Of a stretch of 64,000 nt of DNA, positions 10,135 to 22,635 are shown piece by piece. Position 1 is the first letter of the stretch; each line of letters starts with the position of its first letter. The stretch lies in contig JARWIR010000023.1 in NCBI GenBank assembly GCA_029959085.1, forward strand, positions 8,445,860 to 8,509,859, in the 5' to 3' direction. The position numbers and the translations under genes were made by a program. The notes under the pieces are model-generated. The model made no database searches and was not told the origin of the DNA. It saw nothing but the letters and a program-made list of their open reading frames with translations. The DNA comes from Nemophila menziesii (taxonomy: Eukaryota > Streptophyta > Magnoliopsida > Boraginales > Hydrophyllaceae).

Positions 10135-11394
10135 TCAACTTCTGTACTCAGTATTGGTCCCTTTTACATTGCATGCCTTAATAACTGGAATATGATCTTC
10201 ACTTCTGCTTCTTTTCCTATGAGTAATTTTCTTATTTTTTAGACTTGAATATTCATTTTCCACATCTTTAACCATTTCCAATAATATTTCATCATTTGAA
10301 ACACGTGTATTCAAATCATCATCACTTTCAGAGAGATCAACGATTATTGGAGTATTTATAGGATGTAAACCTGCAATAATAATCATACTTTTAACGACTC
10401 AACTAAACAAGAAGGGGAAAATAGCAAAACTGGTCCCTATGTAATACCAAATAGCCAAATATTCCCCTGTTTTAGGGGCAAGCAAGAACAGATTTAGTGC
10501 TTAAACATAATATTTCAACATAATGATGGCAAAATAACATATTAGAGATACAATATACCTTTCTTTAGCTCCTCAGATACATTAGCTTCTCTTGTAAAAG
10601 CCTTGTTGTCAAAACCTTTTACCGATCCTTCAATATTAACAATTTCTCACTTAATCCTGAAACAACCTTTTCTCCTTTGAGTATTTTACCCTCCAAAACC
10701 TTGATTTTCTCACTGAAATGTGAAACAATTTTGCTTTTCTCGTTCTCTACCACTTTAGTTATCTTCTTTTCATCGTTCAATTCCACCATTAATCTTGCTG
10801 ATTTTTTTGCCATTTTGAGTTTTGCCCTCTTTAAACGATGAATTTTCTCAGTAAAGTCTGAAACATCTTTCTCCATCTCTACTAGAAGAAGCTCTCTTTA
10901 GCTATCTTTTTCTCATCATTTTATTCCTCAATTAGCCTCTCCAATTTTTCTTTCAATTCAAGTTTTTGGCACTCTAAAACTTTGATAATCCCCTTCTCCT
11001 CCTCCACATCAGCATACTTAGCTAACTTCTTGTTCAACTCATGGCATTCTGTTTGGTTCACCATCAACTCGGATTCGTACTTCAATTTCTTAAGCTCAGC
11101 TAAACCGTACTTCTTCTCCATCAACCTATGCTCTTTCATTAACCTAACGTTATCTTCCCGGAGCTTTTCTAGCTCCGATTTCAACTCGGATTCGTACTTC
11201 GATTTCTCAAGCTCAGCTAAATCGTGCTTCTTCTCCATCAAATCATTTTCTTCCTTCAACCTAGCATTATCGTTCTGAAGCTTTTCTAGCTCCATTTTGA
11301 ACTCATTTTCACGATTCGTTAAAATCGCTTCCAGCTCCGGCACCGTCGATGTCGCAGGTATCAAGGGGAGTACTTCCTTTGCGTCTGAACTCAT
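10135..11394 (-). pseudogene. Coiled-coil protein gene with C-terminal SIM-like motif, probably broken
   Basis: I do not recognise the family. From the ATG at 11392-11394 the first exon encodes a highly charged coiled coil with two tandem ~38-residue repeats, beginning ELEKLQNDNARLKEEN and ELEKLREDNVRLMKEH. A second repeat type, NDEKKI...SEKI, occurs twice. A GT-AG intron fits well at 10371-10558 (donor AAAG|GTATAT, acceptor TTGCAG|G). It joins ...EELKK to GLHPINTPIIVDLSESDDD, then a basic HRKRSRSE stretch. PIIVDL followed by acidic residues is the form of a SUMO-interaction motif. Damage: TAA at 10921-10923 where the sister repeat has Leu, stops near 10880, and a frameshift near 10630. Unannotated introns could explain some of these. 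No transposon hallmarks are seen, so it may be a host gene or captured copy. Confidence 0.55.
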
Positions 11395-13189
11395 TATAAC
11401 GTCAAATGTTGAAAAATGGGAAAGTGAATGGATCGTCGGAGAACGGTGAGTTTTCAGATATATTTGAACAAGGAGATGAACGACGTCTTAAGGTGAAAGG
11501 ACATATAGGGACGCGCACAAAAGGAATGGTTGCTGAGAAAATGAGGTTGTTAGGGAATAAGACAAATAATGGTGTAACTACATGCAATGAACGGAAAGGA
11601 GAAGTACCAAAAATTTCACCACTAGTCCCTATAACTTTGTAAAAGTAACATGTTACCTTATACTATACTATGAGAGTTTTTTTTTGAATCAAGGATAATA
11701 GTATTATATATATTATAGAGTTTACAAAATTCGATCATCAAACCTCTATCGAGAAGAAATGTAATCTAATAATATTAATTAATTGGGTTGGCAAGCTAGA
11801 GTACTAATTACCAAACAAATAGCCACATAACAGTTGCTTAACAACCCAGTTCAGGTGTAGAATTATAACATCTCTTTATAGGAGATAATATCGGGCAAGA
11901 TAATTTAGCAAAATTCTAGATATTCCTAATTGTTGACTAGTTTGTTTGTTGCCAAAGCCTTTATCAATCTTTGAATAATTTTTGATATTTGCTCTATTTG
12001 TGTCCAACTTCTCAACCATCTCGCAAGCTTGTAATATGCCCAACACTTCCAGCTTCACAAAGGTCTGCCTTGTCTTTAACAAAATTACTGTTACGATCTC
12101 TCGAATACATGTGATAGACCTCCTTTATCTGAAAAACAACATCACGGGGGTTGTCCTACAACGTTAGGTATTCCTTCTGAATGACCCTAAAACGCATTCA
12201 AAGAACTCAAAATCAATTGACTATCTGATTAGTCAAGGCCTTTCATTCAATAACAAACACCAAACGTATATGAACTAGTTCTATGTTCTGACCCCTTTCC
12301 GGATGTAATCGAGGGCACTGACATAACCTAATATTTGATCAAGATATAGGCAGATAATATAAACACAAGTTCATAATTAACGGAAAGAACCCAAATTCAG
12401 TTAAATAATCCCAAGTAAAATTAAAATCATCAAGTTATCAACTATTGTTAGCCATCATAAAGATTAAATAGAACTAGTTCATAAGGAAATATGACATGCA
12501 ATGATAATCAGATTCATATTCAAGCCAAGGACAAGAAAATGATGAGAGTTACACTAAAAATGACGATGGAATGATGATAGAAAGGTGGAATGGTGATGAA
12601 CCATTGGTTCTTCCTTCTCCACCATGTATCCTCTCCCTTAATTGTTTAACTACTATTTTATCCCAAAATTTGATATATTAGGTTTCCAAAATGTTTATGG
12701 AGTTGAGGGCTCCATTTAAGTGGTACAACTCAACCCAAAATTTTTTTAATAGAATGTAGAATATCTCAAACCACGACAGCAAAAAAATCAATAACTCTTT
12801 TACTTTAACTCCGAATCACAAACCATCACCTGTAACGCTCTCCTGACTTCAAGTGTTACCAATATTTGTAATTCTGTTATTTTAACGTAATAATTATGCT
12901 CCTTATTGAAGGGTTTTTACATCATAGTTTGTTTTACCTTTTTTCCTTTCCTACAAAATATGTAAACTGTAAGTTTGTAACTATATCTTCTATGGTATAA
13001 TCTACTTTACCACTCTAATTTAGTGAAAGTTTAAAATAATTATTTATTCTTGTGAAACTAATAAACCTAATTTAGCTATTATACAATACTTAATCATATT
13101 CATCGATTAAAAAAATGAAAATAGTCACGCTTTGCACGAAGTCATCTTAGAACAAAAAACAAAAAAAAAGTTAGCAAAACACAATATAG
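11395..13189. other. Unassigned intergenic DNA
   Basis: No recognisable gene. The phrase aggagagcgttacaggtgatgg on the minus strand around 12825-12845 suggests decayed retroelement or gene-flank sequence, but I cannot assign it. The segment after 11400 upstream of the coiled-coil gene would hold its promoter. No clear TATA box was identified. Confidence 0.3.
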
Positions 13190-13523
13190 AAAGCATCATA
13201 GAAACTTCCATGATTTGCCAGAATAGTTATGCACTGAGAATAACGATAACGTGAGAGTTTTGAGGGGCCCATGATTGTCAGAACAATGAAGATCAATGCC
13301 ATGAGAATTTTTTGGGCCCCATGATGGCTGGAACAATGATACTCTGAGAATAGCGATGTTGTGTGAGATTTGTTAGGCCAATGATTTGCTGAAACAGTGA
13401 TATGCCATTTGACACGACTGTTGGCGATAGTGATGATAGTGGTAGTAATGGATGTTTGGGGAAGAATAGTGGACGGATGTGGTGGGTATGGATGTTTGTG
13501 TATATATATATATATATATATAT
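13190..13523. repeat. ~65-bp degenerate tandem repeat and (TA)n tract
   Basis: Three or four diverged units contain ccatgatt..c(a/t)gaa...ata...gagaata.cgat and ggggcccatgat at about 13200, 13265, 13315 and 13377. The array ends in a (TA)n run at 13499-13523, followed by ctagaaatgccccgtacctgaaggtacttggg, which holds a short inverted repeat GTACCTGAAGGTAC. The last phrase is a common plant repeat end, but I cannot name the family. Confidence 0.5.
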
Positions 13524-15640
13524 ACTAGAAATGCCCCGTACCTGAAGGTACTTGGGCTAAAATGAATTAAAAAAATTATAATAGATCGTGCAAAATTCAT
13601 AATTGAATTATATATAAAAGAAGTGCGAAAATCATTCTATTATTTGTACAAATTAGCTAAATAAAAATGATAAAAATTTATTAATACATATAATTACCAT
13701 TTTATACGTATCTATACATTTCTCATACCTCTACAAAAAAAGTAATATCTAAAAAATTGATGTATTACAATCTTTATGACCCATGCCTAGAGACACTATG
13801 ACAATTGATCTAGAAAATATCGATAATTTGAACTTCACCTAACTTTTAAACTCCATTTAAAAATTAGTTTTAGGTGAGTTGGTGTATGTAAAGAAGGAGC
13901 ACATACTATTATTACCAATCTTTAGACAAAACCGAATAATTTTACCTAAAAAAGATAAAGCGGAGTAACCCTTTAAAATTTGTCAATGACTATTTTCAGT
14001 CACTTTTAGCACTCTTCTTATTTTCTAATCCACAAATTATGGAATTGTTTTTTTCTCTTTTAATATGTTACTTCCTATTGTGTGGATAATACAAATATTA
14101 GAATCTATACTTAGTTTACATTTCTTGTCTTATTTGCCTAAATTTAGAAATTAAATTTTTTTTGTTCTCTTTCAAGTTTTTACTATAAATAAAAAAGGAC
14201 CACTATCCATAACTTTGACCTAATAACTATTTTGAGTGTTAACTGACCACGGACATTGGGCGCCAACCACCATTTAATAATTGGACCAACTTTTGACCTA
14301 TAAACATATTTGAAATAAAAATTACAATAATATTGCACTTTGTAGGGAATATAGTTTATCAGAAAGTCCTGCAACCAAGTCAACTGAAAAGCACCCGAAG
14401 TACCAAAAGAAAAAAAACCAGAGGCTTGATGTGTTGTTTTGCAACCAAGGAAACTAAAAAGAACCTTAAACACCGAACAAAAAAAATAGTCTTGATTTAT
14501 TGTCGATTTGAAGTTTGATGCTTCATTTGGAATTTTAAATATGCTACTGTCAGCATAACATGAGCTATTGTCAGCATAACATGAGCAAGAGAGGAATTGC
14601 TAAAATACATAACCCTTGATCTCGATAAGAAGCTCATGAATAGTTCGATCATCAAATATACCTATTCTTTGGTTGTCCAAAATTCTTGAGCAACTCATTT
14701 TTTCTCACAAGTGATTGCCAAAAACGTTTACTATTCTCTATCTTGTCAAAGATGAACCCAAATGAGTTGCGAGATGGGTATTTTAAACAATATTTAAGAG
14801 TTTAATTTCGCGATATTTAATAATAAAAAAACCTTTGTCATGAGTTTCATTCTTAACAACAAATTAATGACCCTGCAAATTTAATAAGAAAACAAAGTTA
14901 GAATTTCACAACCAAAAGTAAAGGAAAGGAGAATAATACAAAGTAGAAGATCAGTGGCGTAGAAAGCGAAGTAGAAGATCAGTGGTTCAGGAAAAAGGAG
15001 TAGAAGATCGGCGGCGTAATTTATATATATACATTTATATATATATACATATATGATTTCAAAGATGCAATAGTTTCACACTAAAAAGATCTTTCTGTTT
15101 AATTTCATCACGTATTTAAAAAGACCACTGCTCTCTCCTGTAATTTTTATAAAACATGATAATAAACATTGTCACGTACCTCAAACTTGTCTGCTAAGAA
15201 AAGTAATTTTTATGAAATCAAATCATTCTCGTGCACTAAATGCGTCCAGATCCAGAGCTTAGAACAGATTTTACTCCAACATCTACATATTCATAATAAC
15301 TAAACTTCATCAAATCACTCAAAATACAAAAATAACACACATTGGTCAACGAAGTAGCAGAATTTCCCGGTGTAGCCATCAAATTCTCATTAATCACACC
15401 AAATATTAGCTCCAGGTATTTCAGGTATTTCAACTCCAACATTCCTAAGATTTGGTCTGAGTTGCTCCATGACTATTTTAGGGGGAATTTCAGTCTGGTT
15501 AAAAGGGGCATTTCAGTCTGGTTAAAAAAGAATAGCCAAAAAAACTACTCTAAATCGATTGGTCAAGGTAATGACTTCGTTTTAAGTATCAAGTTGTAAT
15601 ATGTAGTTAGTTATTTTCTATGACTAATTTTTTGCTCTTA
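13524..15640. other. Unassigned DNA with several short tandem repeats
   Basis: No gene recognised. Visible repeats are a ~63-bp pair with gcaaccaag.aaact at about 14381 and 14443, a 21-bp pair gctaytgtcagcataacatga at 14542-14583, three agtagaagatc.g.gg units at about 14944-15016, and ttcagtctggttaaaa twice at 15489-15525. Confidence 0.4.
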
Positions 15641-15652
15641 TATGATATATAG

Positions 15653-16164
15653 GATAATGTTGCACTAATTGTGGTTTTAGAAGCAAAGTTTAGTAACCAA
15701 GTAATTGACAATCCTGGGAAGCGCCAGCTCGTGTGTGTGGTAAGTTTACTTCATTATGGCTTTTACATTCATAAATACGTTATATAGCTCAAATACTTTT
15801 CCTTGTAAATATAGGCAAATACTCATGTACATGTGCACCAAGATCTTAAGGATGTGAAGCTTTGGCAGGTATATAGTGTCACTTAACCCTTAAAATGTGT
15901 TACTTTATTTAATAGTCAATTTTATCCTTTATATTATATATCAGGTTCATACATTGTTGAAGGGACTCCGAAAAATAGCTGCTAGTGCTGATATTCCCAT
16001 GTTGGTTTGTGGTGATTTTAATTCAGTTCCTGGAAGGTATTTTTGTTTTTGTTTATTGTTTATTATTTACATTAGTTATCAACATTTTGAATTTGTTTAA
16101 TACAGAACAGTGCTCCTCATGCACTTCTTGCAATGGGGAAAGTGGATTCGATTGCACCTTGGAG
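15653..16164 (+). pseudogene. CCR4-like deadenylase gene fragment (four exons, introns kept)
   Basis: The homologue is the exonuclease subunit of CCR4-NOT, which shortens mRNA poly(A) tails. Exons 15653-15739, 15815-15868, 15945-16036 and 16111-16164 splice with good GT-AG sites and encode DNVALIVVLEAKFSNQ, then ANTHVHVHQDLKDVKLWQ, then VHTLLKGL..IAASADIPML, then VCGDFNSVPGSAPHALLAMG. These match the endonuclease/exonuclease/phosphatase domain of plant CCR4 homologues, including the conserved GDFNS motif. Only about 97 residues are present. The N-terminal part and the rest of the catalytic domain are missing, and homology stops after about KVDSIAPW. Because introns are kept, it was copied as DNA and not via mRNA. 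The 3' flank (16169-16411) is shared with the SNF2 fragment near 55.4 kb. Confidence 0.88.
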
Positions 16165-16168
16165 GTAA

Positions 16169-16411
16169 TTAGCAGTAGTCTGTAAAGTGGATACATAAAA
16201 GCCAGGGGAGTACTTTTCCTTGCAAAGCATTAAGCCGAACCTCACATATCTTACAAGATTTTCTTACTTTTTAGTTTGTTGAATTAATGTGCAATTTAAT
16301 TACTATAGATAATTTGTTTGTACTTTCATATTAAAGGCTGTGGTTTTTTAGTTTTAATTTAAAACTCGCATTATATGTGTGGGTCGTGGTTCTCTCTATA
16401 AGTCTATTAAG
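16169..16411 (+). repeat. 243-bp block shared with 55398-55640
   Basis: The block starts at ttagcag.agtctgtaaagtg and shares long runs with 55398-55640, such as agcattaagccgaa.ctcac and atatcttacaagattttctt. At 55.4 kb it lies where the 3' untranslated region of an SNF2 gene fragment would be. Here it directly follows the CCR4 fragment. Confidence 0.9.
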
Positions 16412-18263
16412 ATCTCATTTTCTATTTTTTTTGTTTTTGATTTCTCTGTATTCTTTATTACGCTGCTCCAACCACATGGGAGCAGCTCGTTCACAATGTA
16501 TTTACTGGTTCTGTTGTTTGCAGCAGATTTGGTGTTCCATGTGATTATTTGTGCTTAGTGTATTTTTCAGATCCTTAATTGTTGCTTGGTGCTTGGTTAG
16601 TTTCCTGTCTTTCATCTTGGTTGAAGTTTCCAGTAAAGTAACTGGGTTGAGTACAAATGAGTGACCTGGTGAGACACCATTAAATTCAACTTTATTTTTC
16701 CTCAAGGATTGCCTGTTTAACATAGTCAAGGTTTCTTCACAAAAACAATCATACAAGTTTCAAAAGTGTGTTGAATTTGGCTTCTTATAGTTTTATAAAG
16801 CCATATTTAGGTGTATGTTGTAAATATGGTTTTTAAGAGCATGTATTACTCATGACAAAAAAAAGAAAAGAAAAAAGAACATGTATTACACAAAAGTAGC
16901 TTTGGTCGTGATAAAACAAGAAAGATTAGAGAATATGCACATGGTATAGTACATGCACAAACAACTTCAAGAATATAAATTAGGATAAACTTGAAATATA
17001 AAAACGTGAGATAAGAAAAATACATAATAAGCATTTGGGTTAGCTCAACTGTCCAGAGCCTTGTCTTGGTTATTCTTTTAGGCGCTACAGATTATAACTG
17101 TGTCAATGACACCTGGTCTAAAAGTAACTTTTCCATGTAACTAAAAAGAAAATTACTTAAAAAACAAACTGCTCCAAATATAAAATTGTGAGCTTATAGG
17201 AATGAGTACATAATTTTTTCTGAGTTAATTTTTAAAAAGGTCAAAAAACATTCTCTTATTCTCAACAAGTCTAAATTTTAAACCATCAATGGGTTATATT
17301 TATATTTGCAATGGGTTGGGAGTTTTTTATGGGTTACGTATTTTTGGATTGTGTATATTTTCCTAATGAGTTGTGTATATTTATCAACAGATTACATGTG
17401 ATACTTATTAGGCAACAATTTTTTTATAAAGATGTGCTTAAAATCCAATTTTTGTAAACACAAATCCGCCTTTGTGTACATGAAGGTTTGAGGATAAGAA
17501 TGAATTTCTACCTTACTGAGCTCATGATGAGTGCATTGAATTCAAATGATTATTTTCATCCATACAAATTATAAAGAAGTTAGGAACTCGGAGTATAAGC
17601 AACTTGCTTGATCAATACATTAACGATAGCCAACGAACCCTCTTCTCTTATTTTCTAGAGATTTTGATCTAATAGATATTGGAAACCTCTTCTAAACATC
17701 CAAAATCTCAATGTCTTATTATATACTTATTTTGGAACAAAAAGAACTAACTTATGAGAGGCCCATAATATTTAGAAAAAAAATTAGTACTATATATATG
17801 AAAGCTCAGAGATTATGAGATTTTGATCCAACAAATATTCGAGACCTCAGAGATTCAACGTTCAGTTTTCAAGTGTATGCAGCTATGAAAACTCAAAAGT
17901 TATGAAAACTCAAAAGTTGAGATCGGTGCTTTGATGGTGTTGGTGGGAAACTTAGGCGACGCCATTAGTGGAGGTCAGCAATAATGATTTAAAGCTTACT
18001 GCTCGGATTTTATGTGTGGTGGTTAGAGGGTTCAGCGTTGGTTTGTTGTTCGAGCAGTTCTGCTAGAGAAGGTCGTGTGAAATTATGAAAGTTCGGTTAA
18101 CCATGGCGCTCAGAGAATTCAAAAAGAAGATGACATCCACCTCCCAGCCTGCCGACGTAATCCGTAAGTCGATGATTTTTTTTTCTTTTCCTTACTTAGT
18201 TTGTAGCTTTATTCTTTCTTTTTATTAATAATGAATATAGAGAAAAGTTTATTATATTTATGT
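16412..18263. other. Unassigned DNA with small direct repeats
   Basis: No gene confirmed. The phrase gattttgatcyaayaratatt occurs at about 17658 and 17819, and an 18-bp unit is tandemly repeated at about 17886-17921. A short start (ATG 18101, MALREFKKKMTS...) runs into GTAAGT at 18165 and could be a first exon, but nothing downstream joins it. Confidence 0.3.
17034..17110 (+). repeat. Possible tRNA-derived SINE head
   Basis: gggttagctcaactgtccagagcc is close to the tRNA A box (TAGCTCAGTTGGTTAGAGC). No convincing B box follows at the proper spacing, so this may be a decayed SINE or coincidence. Confidence 0.25.
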
Positions 18264-18618
18264 GAGAAAAAGACCCCATGTATACTCAGTAATTTGCGTT
18301 TTAGAATAATACATACCAAGGTTTCAGAAGTGGACAAACAGGTACACAACATTATATTTTTGGCCTTCCGTTAGTACCCGATGTTAATTCTGGTGTTAAG
18401 TGATGACGTGGTAGGGGTAAAACAGTTACTTCACAACTAAAAAAATTTATAATTAGATAAATAAAATTATGCCACGTCAACATTTAACGTGTATTTAACT
18501 GCGGGTACTAAAGGACTGCAAAAATGAAAATGTTGGGAATCTGAATGTCCAATTTTGAAAAATTGGGAATCTATTTGTCAAATTCAAAACATTGGGTATT
18601 TAGGAGGTCTTTTTCCCT
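18264..18618. mobile_element. MITE-like element with GAG-AAAAAGACC ends
   Basis: The left end reads gagaaaaagacccc. The right end read on the other strand is gagggaaaaagacctcc. The interior holds complementary phrases such as cgttagtacccg and cgggtacta, and two forms of ttgggaatctattt-like sequence. The structure suggests a small DNA element, possibly MULE-related. No clean target duplication is visible. Confidence 0.45.
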
Positions 18619-18734
18619 CAAAATAATAAGGGAGCAATCAACATAATTATCTTCAGCGAACATAATAATAATATCTATAAAAGTTATGTCTAATATAAAT
18701 GATATAATAAATAATAATATACTTATGACATTGT

Positions 18735-20215
18735 TCAAACTAGACGTGGGGAATACTATTCCATCTCTATTGTAGATGATTTCACTAGGTTTGTTTATAT
18801 CTATTTGATTTTTTGAAAATCTGGAGCATTGAAATGTTTTATGATATTTGTCAATGAAGCAGAATGCCAGTTTGAGTGGAAGGTAAAAACCTTAAGGACC
18901 GACCGTGAACGTGAATATCTATAAGATTAGTTTAAAAAACCTTGTGATGAAAAGGGGATAGTAAGATAGCTTCCTATACACCACAACCGAATGGTGTGGC
19001 TGAAAGAAGGAATGGAACAATCCTAGAAATGGTTAGGTCTATGATGGCACAAACTAATCTTCCAATATCTTATTAGAAAGATGTGTTGCTTAATGGTAAT
19101 TATATACTTAACTGAGTACCCACAAAGACAATTCCATCTACTCCATATGAAATTGGACAAGTAAGAAACCTAACATTTCATACTGGTGACCCTGGGTGTC
19201 GGCAGGATATGTTCATGACCTATCTCATAAATATGGAAAGTTAGTTCCAAGAGTCAAGAAGCATATCTTTGTAAGATTTCCAAAGAACTCTAAAGGTTAT
19301 GTGTTTATTGGTGAACACGACGGTGACGGTCTTACCGAAATTGCGTCAAGAGATATCACATTTTTAGAAAATGATTTCCCTAGCAGAGGTGAGGTTAATA
19401 GAAATTATGTTTTATGTGAATTTAATTATACTCCAAAGATGATATGGAAACAAGTATGACACCTAATTAGCTAACACATACTCAAGAAGTAAAGACTGAC
19501 ACTACTCCACATCGTGAGACAGAAGAAACAATTGCATCATCTAGTAATCCTATTTCTCACGATTCTCAACCTAAGAGAAGTTCTAGAGGTTTATTTCCTC
19601 TTCTTTGGTTTGAAATTGAAGGAAAGGTCTTTATGATAACTCCACAAGATGTGAAAAGAACCTCGAACAGTAAGTACAGATATTCCACGTCCTGCTAAGA
19701 ATGAACGAAGTAAAGAAATGGAAGAAGAAATTGAGTGGATGAAGAAAATCCAGGTTTGTGAACTGGTTGATTTCCCAAAAGGACGTAAGACGATTGGGAA
19801 TAAATGAGTTCTCAAAATAAAAATAAAGCTTCACAATTATATTGAGAGGTATAATCTCACTTTATAGCGAAAGGTTATACTCAACGAGAAGGAATATATT
19901 TTGAGGAAACTTTTTCTCTTGTTGTTAGATTTAACTCGTTACGTCTTATTTTATCTATTGCGGCGTATCTCAATCTCGATTTTCACCTAATAGATGTTAA
20001 AACTGCATCATAAAGTTATTTCATCACTGATTTGAAATGATAAGTGAAGACCATTGTGTTATGTAAGGTGTTCCAAGAAAAAAAAGTGATTTTATCTTTA
20101 TATGTGGATGAAATCCTATTAGATAAGAATGATAAAGAGTTTATCTTCTCAATTTGACATGAAAGATATGGAATAATCAAATTATATTCTTGGTGTTAAT
20201 ATTCACAAATATAAG
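18735..20215 (+). pseudogene. Ty1/copia pol remnant (integrase and reverse transcriptase)
   Basis: Decayed, frameshifted polyprotein. The integrase core is recognisable by KTLRTDREREYL (second Asp) and [14 protein letters not shown] (Glu) at 18880-19010. The post-core copia block HDLSHKYGKLVPR...GYVFIGEHD...SRDITFLE.DFPSRGE lies at 19200-19400. Reverse transcriptase starts around 19720 with VCELVDFPKGRKTIGNK, then LRLILSIAAYLNLDFH, and LYVDEILL at about 20100. There the catalytic YVDD has become YVDE. Homology ends at FDMKDME...YILGVNIH near 20210. No LTRs are found on either side, and stops and frameshifts are frequent. Confidence 0.88.
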
Positions 20216-20290
20216 ATTCGATCCCAAGACCTCTTGGTCTCTACGTAGTAGTCTAACCATTAGACAACCTATCGATCTTAACTCACATGT
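20213..20290 (-). repeat. Possible SINE fragment (tRNA-like A and B boxes)
   Basis: On the minus strand, ggttgtctaatggttaga resembles an A box and gtcttgggatcgaatctt a B box, at plausible spacing. It abuts the end of the copia remnant. No tail or target duplication was identified. Confidence 0.3.
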
Positions 20291-20716
20291 ATGTTTCACA
20301 TCAAAAAAAAATTATTTTCGCTATTCTCTACATAGTGATAAGGCCACTCACCTTACACCCAACAAAACCCGTTTCTCTTTATTTCTAACACAAATAGTGA
20401 TTCTTCATTCTTATCAAACCACTGTAAGTTAATCTATATTTTTATTCACAAGATTTGATTTTTAACCTAAAATGCGTATTAGGTCTAGTTTAATTTTGTG
20501 TACCGTTAACCCTTTTAAGGTTAATTTTAGGGTTTAATGGTGGTGATGAAGAAATTTTTTGTTAATGGGTGTTTTAAATTATTGTATCTTTTAATAGGAT
20601 GCATTATTAACATTTTTATGGGTTTTACTTAGAATGAACTCTGAATATTCCTATCAAGGTTCGCAACATAATTCTACTACCCAAATACGTAAGAGGCCTT
20701 GACTTTCCCTAATTGG

Positions 20717-20749
20717 TACTCACTCTCTTTATCTCTCTCTCTCTCTCTA

Positions 20750-20803
<54 letters not shown>
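20717..20803. repeat. (CT)n microsatellite
   Basis: About 85 bp of TC/CT repeats with a few A and G interruptions (tctat, tctgt). Confidence 0.93.
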
Positions 20804-22063
20804 ATGTATTAATGTGTATTTATATGGTTGTAATTATATATTAAAGGCAAACTCAATTATCCAATGCATTCGTGTATGTAACCCAACATGTTATTTTCAT
20901 TGTATTGTTTTAGTTTAGAAACAATAATTAGTCAGATATGCAACGTCTTATTATGAGTCCAGGTACACTTAGAAATTTCGTGTGTGGACGCTATAATATT
21001 AAAAGGATTTTAGTGAATTGGATGGGGTGAAGTAGGGTGGGGTTTTTATTTAGAATTTAACTATTAAATATAATTTTTATTCAATTTTCGTAAAGTTATT
21101 GTGTATAAAGTAATATCTTATATATCAAAAAAATTATAATATATTGAAAAATTATTTGAAAAACTTTATTCTCTAATGGATGAAGAAAAAAAGTTTAACT
21201 AATAATTCTAAAAAATTATTTTATAAGTGTCAATTGTTAAAAGGTCCAAAACTAAATTTTCTCATTTTTAATGGGTTTAAGTTTTTTTCCTTCCGCAAAT
21301 GGTCAAATTTTTGATGGGATATCTTTGTTTTTATAATAAGTTACGATTTTATCTAATGGTTTATACAAATTTTTTAATGGTTCACGTGTATTATTTTTAT
21401 AGGTTAAACATATTTCTTAAATGTTATGTGTAATAATTAGTGTAAACTTTATTAGCTAACAATATTCTTGTAAAGACATTTGAATCAATAACCCATAAAT
21501 ACTTACATAACATAATTTGGACTCATGAACAACCCATATATCACGACGCAGGGATCACTTGGTGTGATTAACAACAGAGAAATAGCCGATAAAAAGATAT
21601 ATAACAAGCAACTAAGATATATATGTGTGTGTGTGTATATTGATATTTATCAACGTCGGTAAACAACCTGGATTAAACATCAATTAGTAAAATACTGATA
21701 ATTTGTACATGGATTTGTGGACCAAAACAATAATATTTCATAGTATTCAAAATTTATAAATTACCATAACATCAGCGTGAAAATCTAATAAATGGTCAAG
21801 TAAAAAATAACAAAGGAAATGTCATCAATAACGCGAGTAACGATGAATAATTATGTATTAATTGAATATACTTAACAAAATCACGTTTGATGTTTTTTTC
21901 TTGGTTTCTTATGTTTCTATGTAAAGAAATTAATAATATGGTAAATTGCAACACTATTTTTTTCAGTACGTTGGTGGTCCAGGCTTGCTTGCACGCACAA
22001 CGAATAATCACACAAGGATATACATGCCTCCACATGCATATTCCCAATTAAATTCAGAACTAG
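20804..22063. other. Unassigned intergenic DNA
   Basis: No gene or element recognised. A short (TG)n run lies at about 21622-21637. Text around 21260-21500 loosely resembles 17270-17460 (both rich in 'atgggtt' phrases), which may reflect an old dispersed repeat. Confidence 0.3.
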
Positions 22064-22068
22064 GTTAC

Positions 22069-22635
22069 TGGTGTCTCTTGGTGTGTTATAAAATAACACC
22101 CCCATATAGGAAGGACACGTACCGCAAGTGTACTGATCGTCCAAGTAATATCCGGTAAACGGGAATTCGATCTCAGGAACGGATTGGATATGACTTTAGA
22201 TGTTATGAAATAAGTGTGTGTAGTTGTTATATGATGCGGAAAATAAAATAGATAAATATTTGTTTTGATTTTATTTAAGGACTAAAGTGCAAATAATGTA
22301 AAATACTAAATTAATTAATGCAAATAAATGAGATGCAAGTAAATAAAATATGAGTAGACGCAAGGATGAGGAAATAGTACTTGAGTTTCGCAAGGGTTTC
22401 GCCTAAATCTATTCAATCAATGTTCTCGTTTAAGAGTCGAATTGGTAACTAATAATAGTCGGGATTCGAGTTTCTCCTAACCCCCATCAGGGTGGACTTA
22501 GGAGCTATCCTAGGGTATTATAAACCCCGTGAGGGTTATTATAAGCTACCTTTGAATGTTCAAGTATTTAACTCAAACGGCTATAAGATTAACTAATTCC
22601 GCTAGGATCAATAATTTATATCTTACATCTATTAC
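22069..22635 (-). repeat. Element B 3' LTR, part 1 (interrupted by A)
   Basis: Starts TGGTGTCTCTTGG and parallels 40249-40815. It breaks at ...tctattac, where element A is inserted, and resumes at 30187. Confidence 0.88.

Noticed and set aside
18101..18165. Possible first exon (MALREFKKKMTSTSQPADVIR) ending at GTAAGT
   Set aside because: The start and donor look good but no downstream exon or homology could be found.
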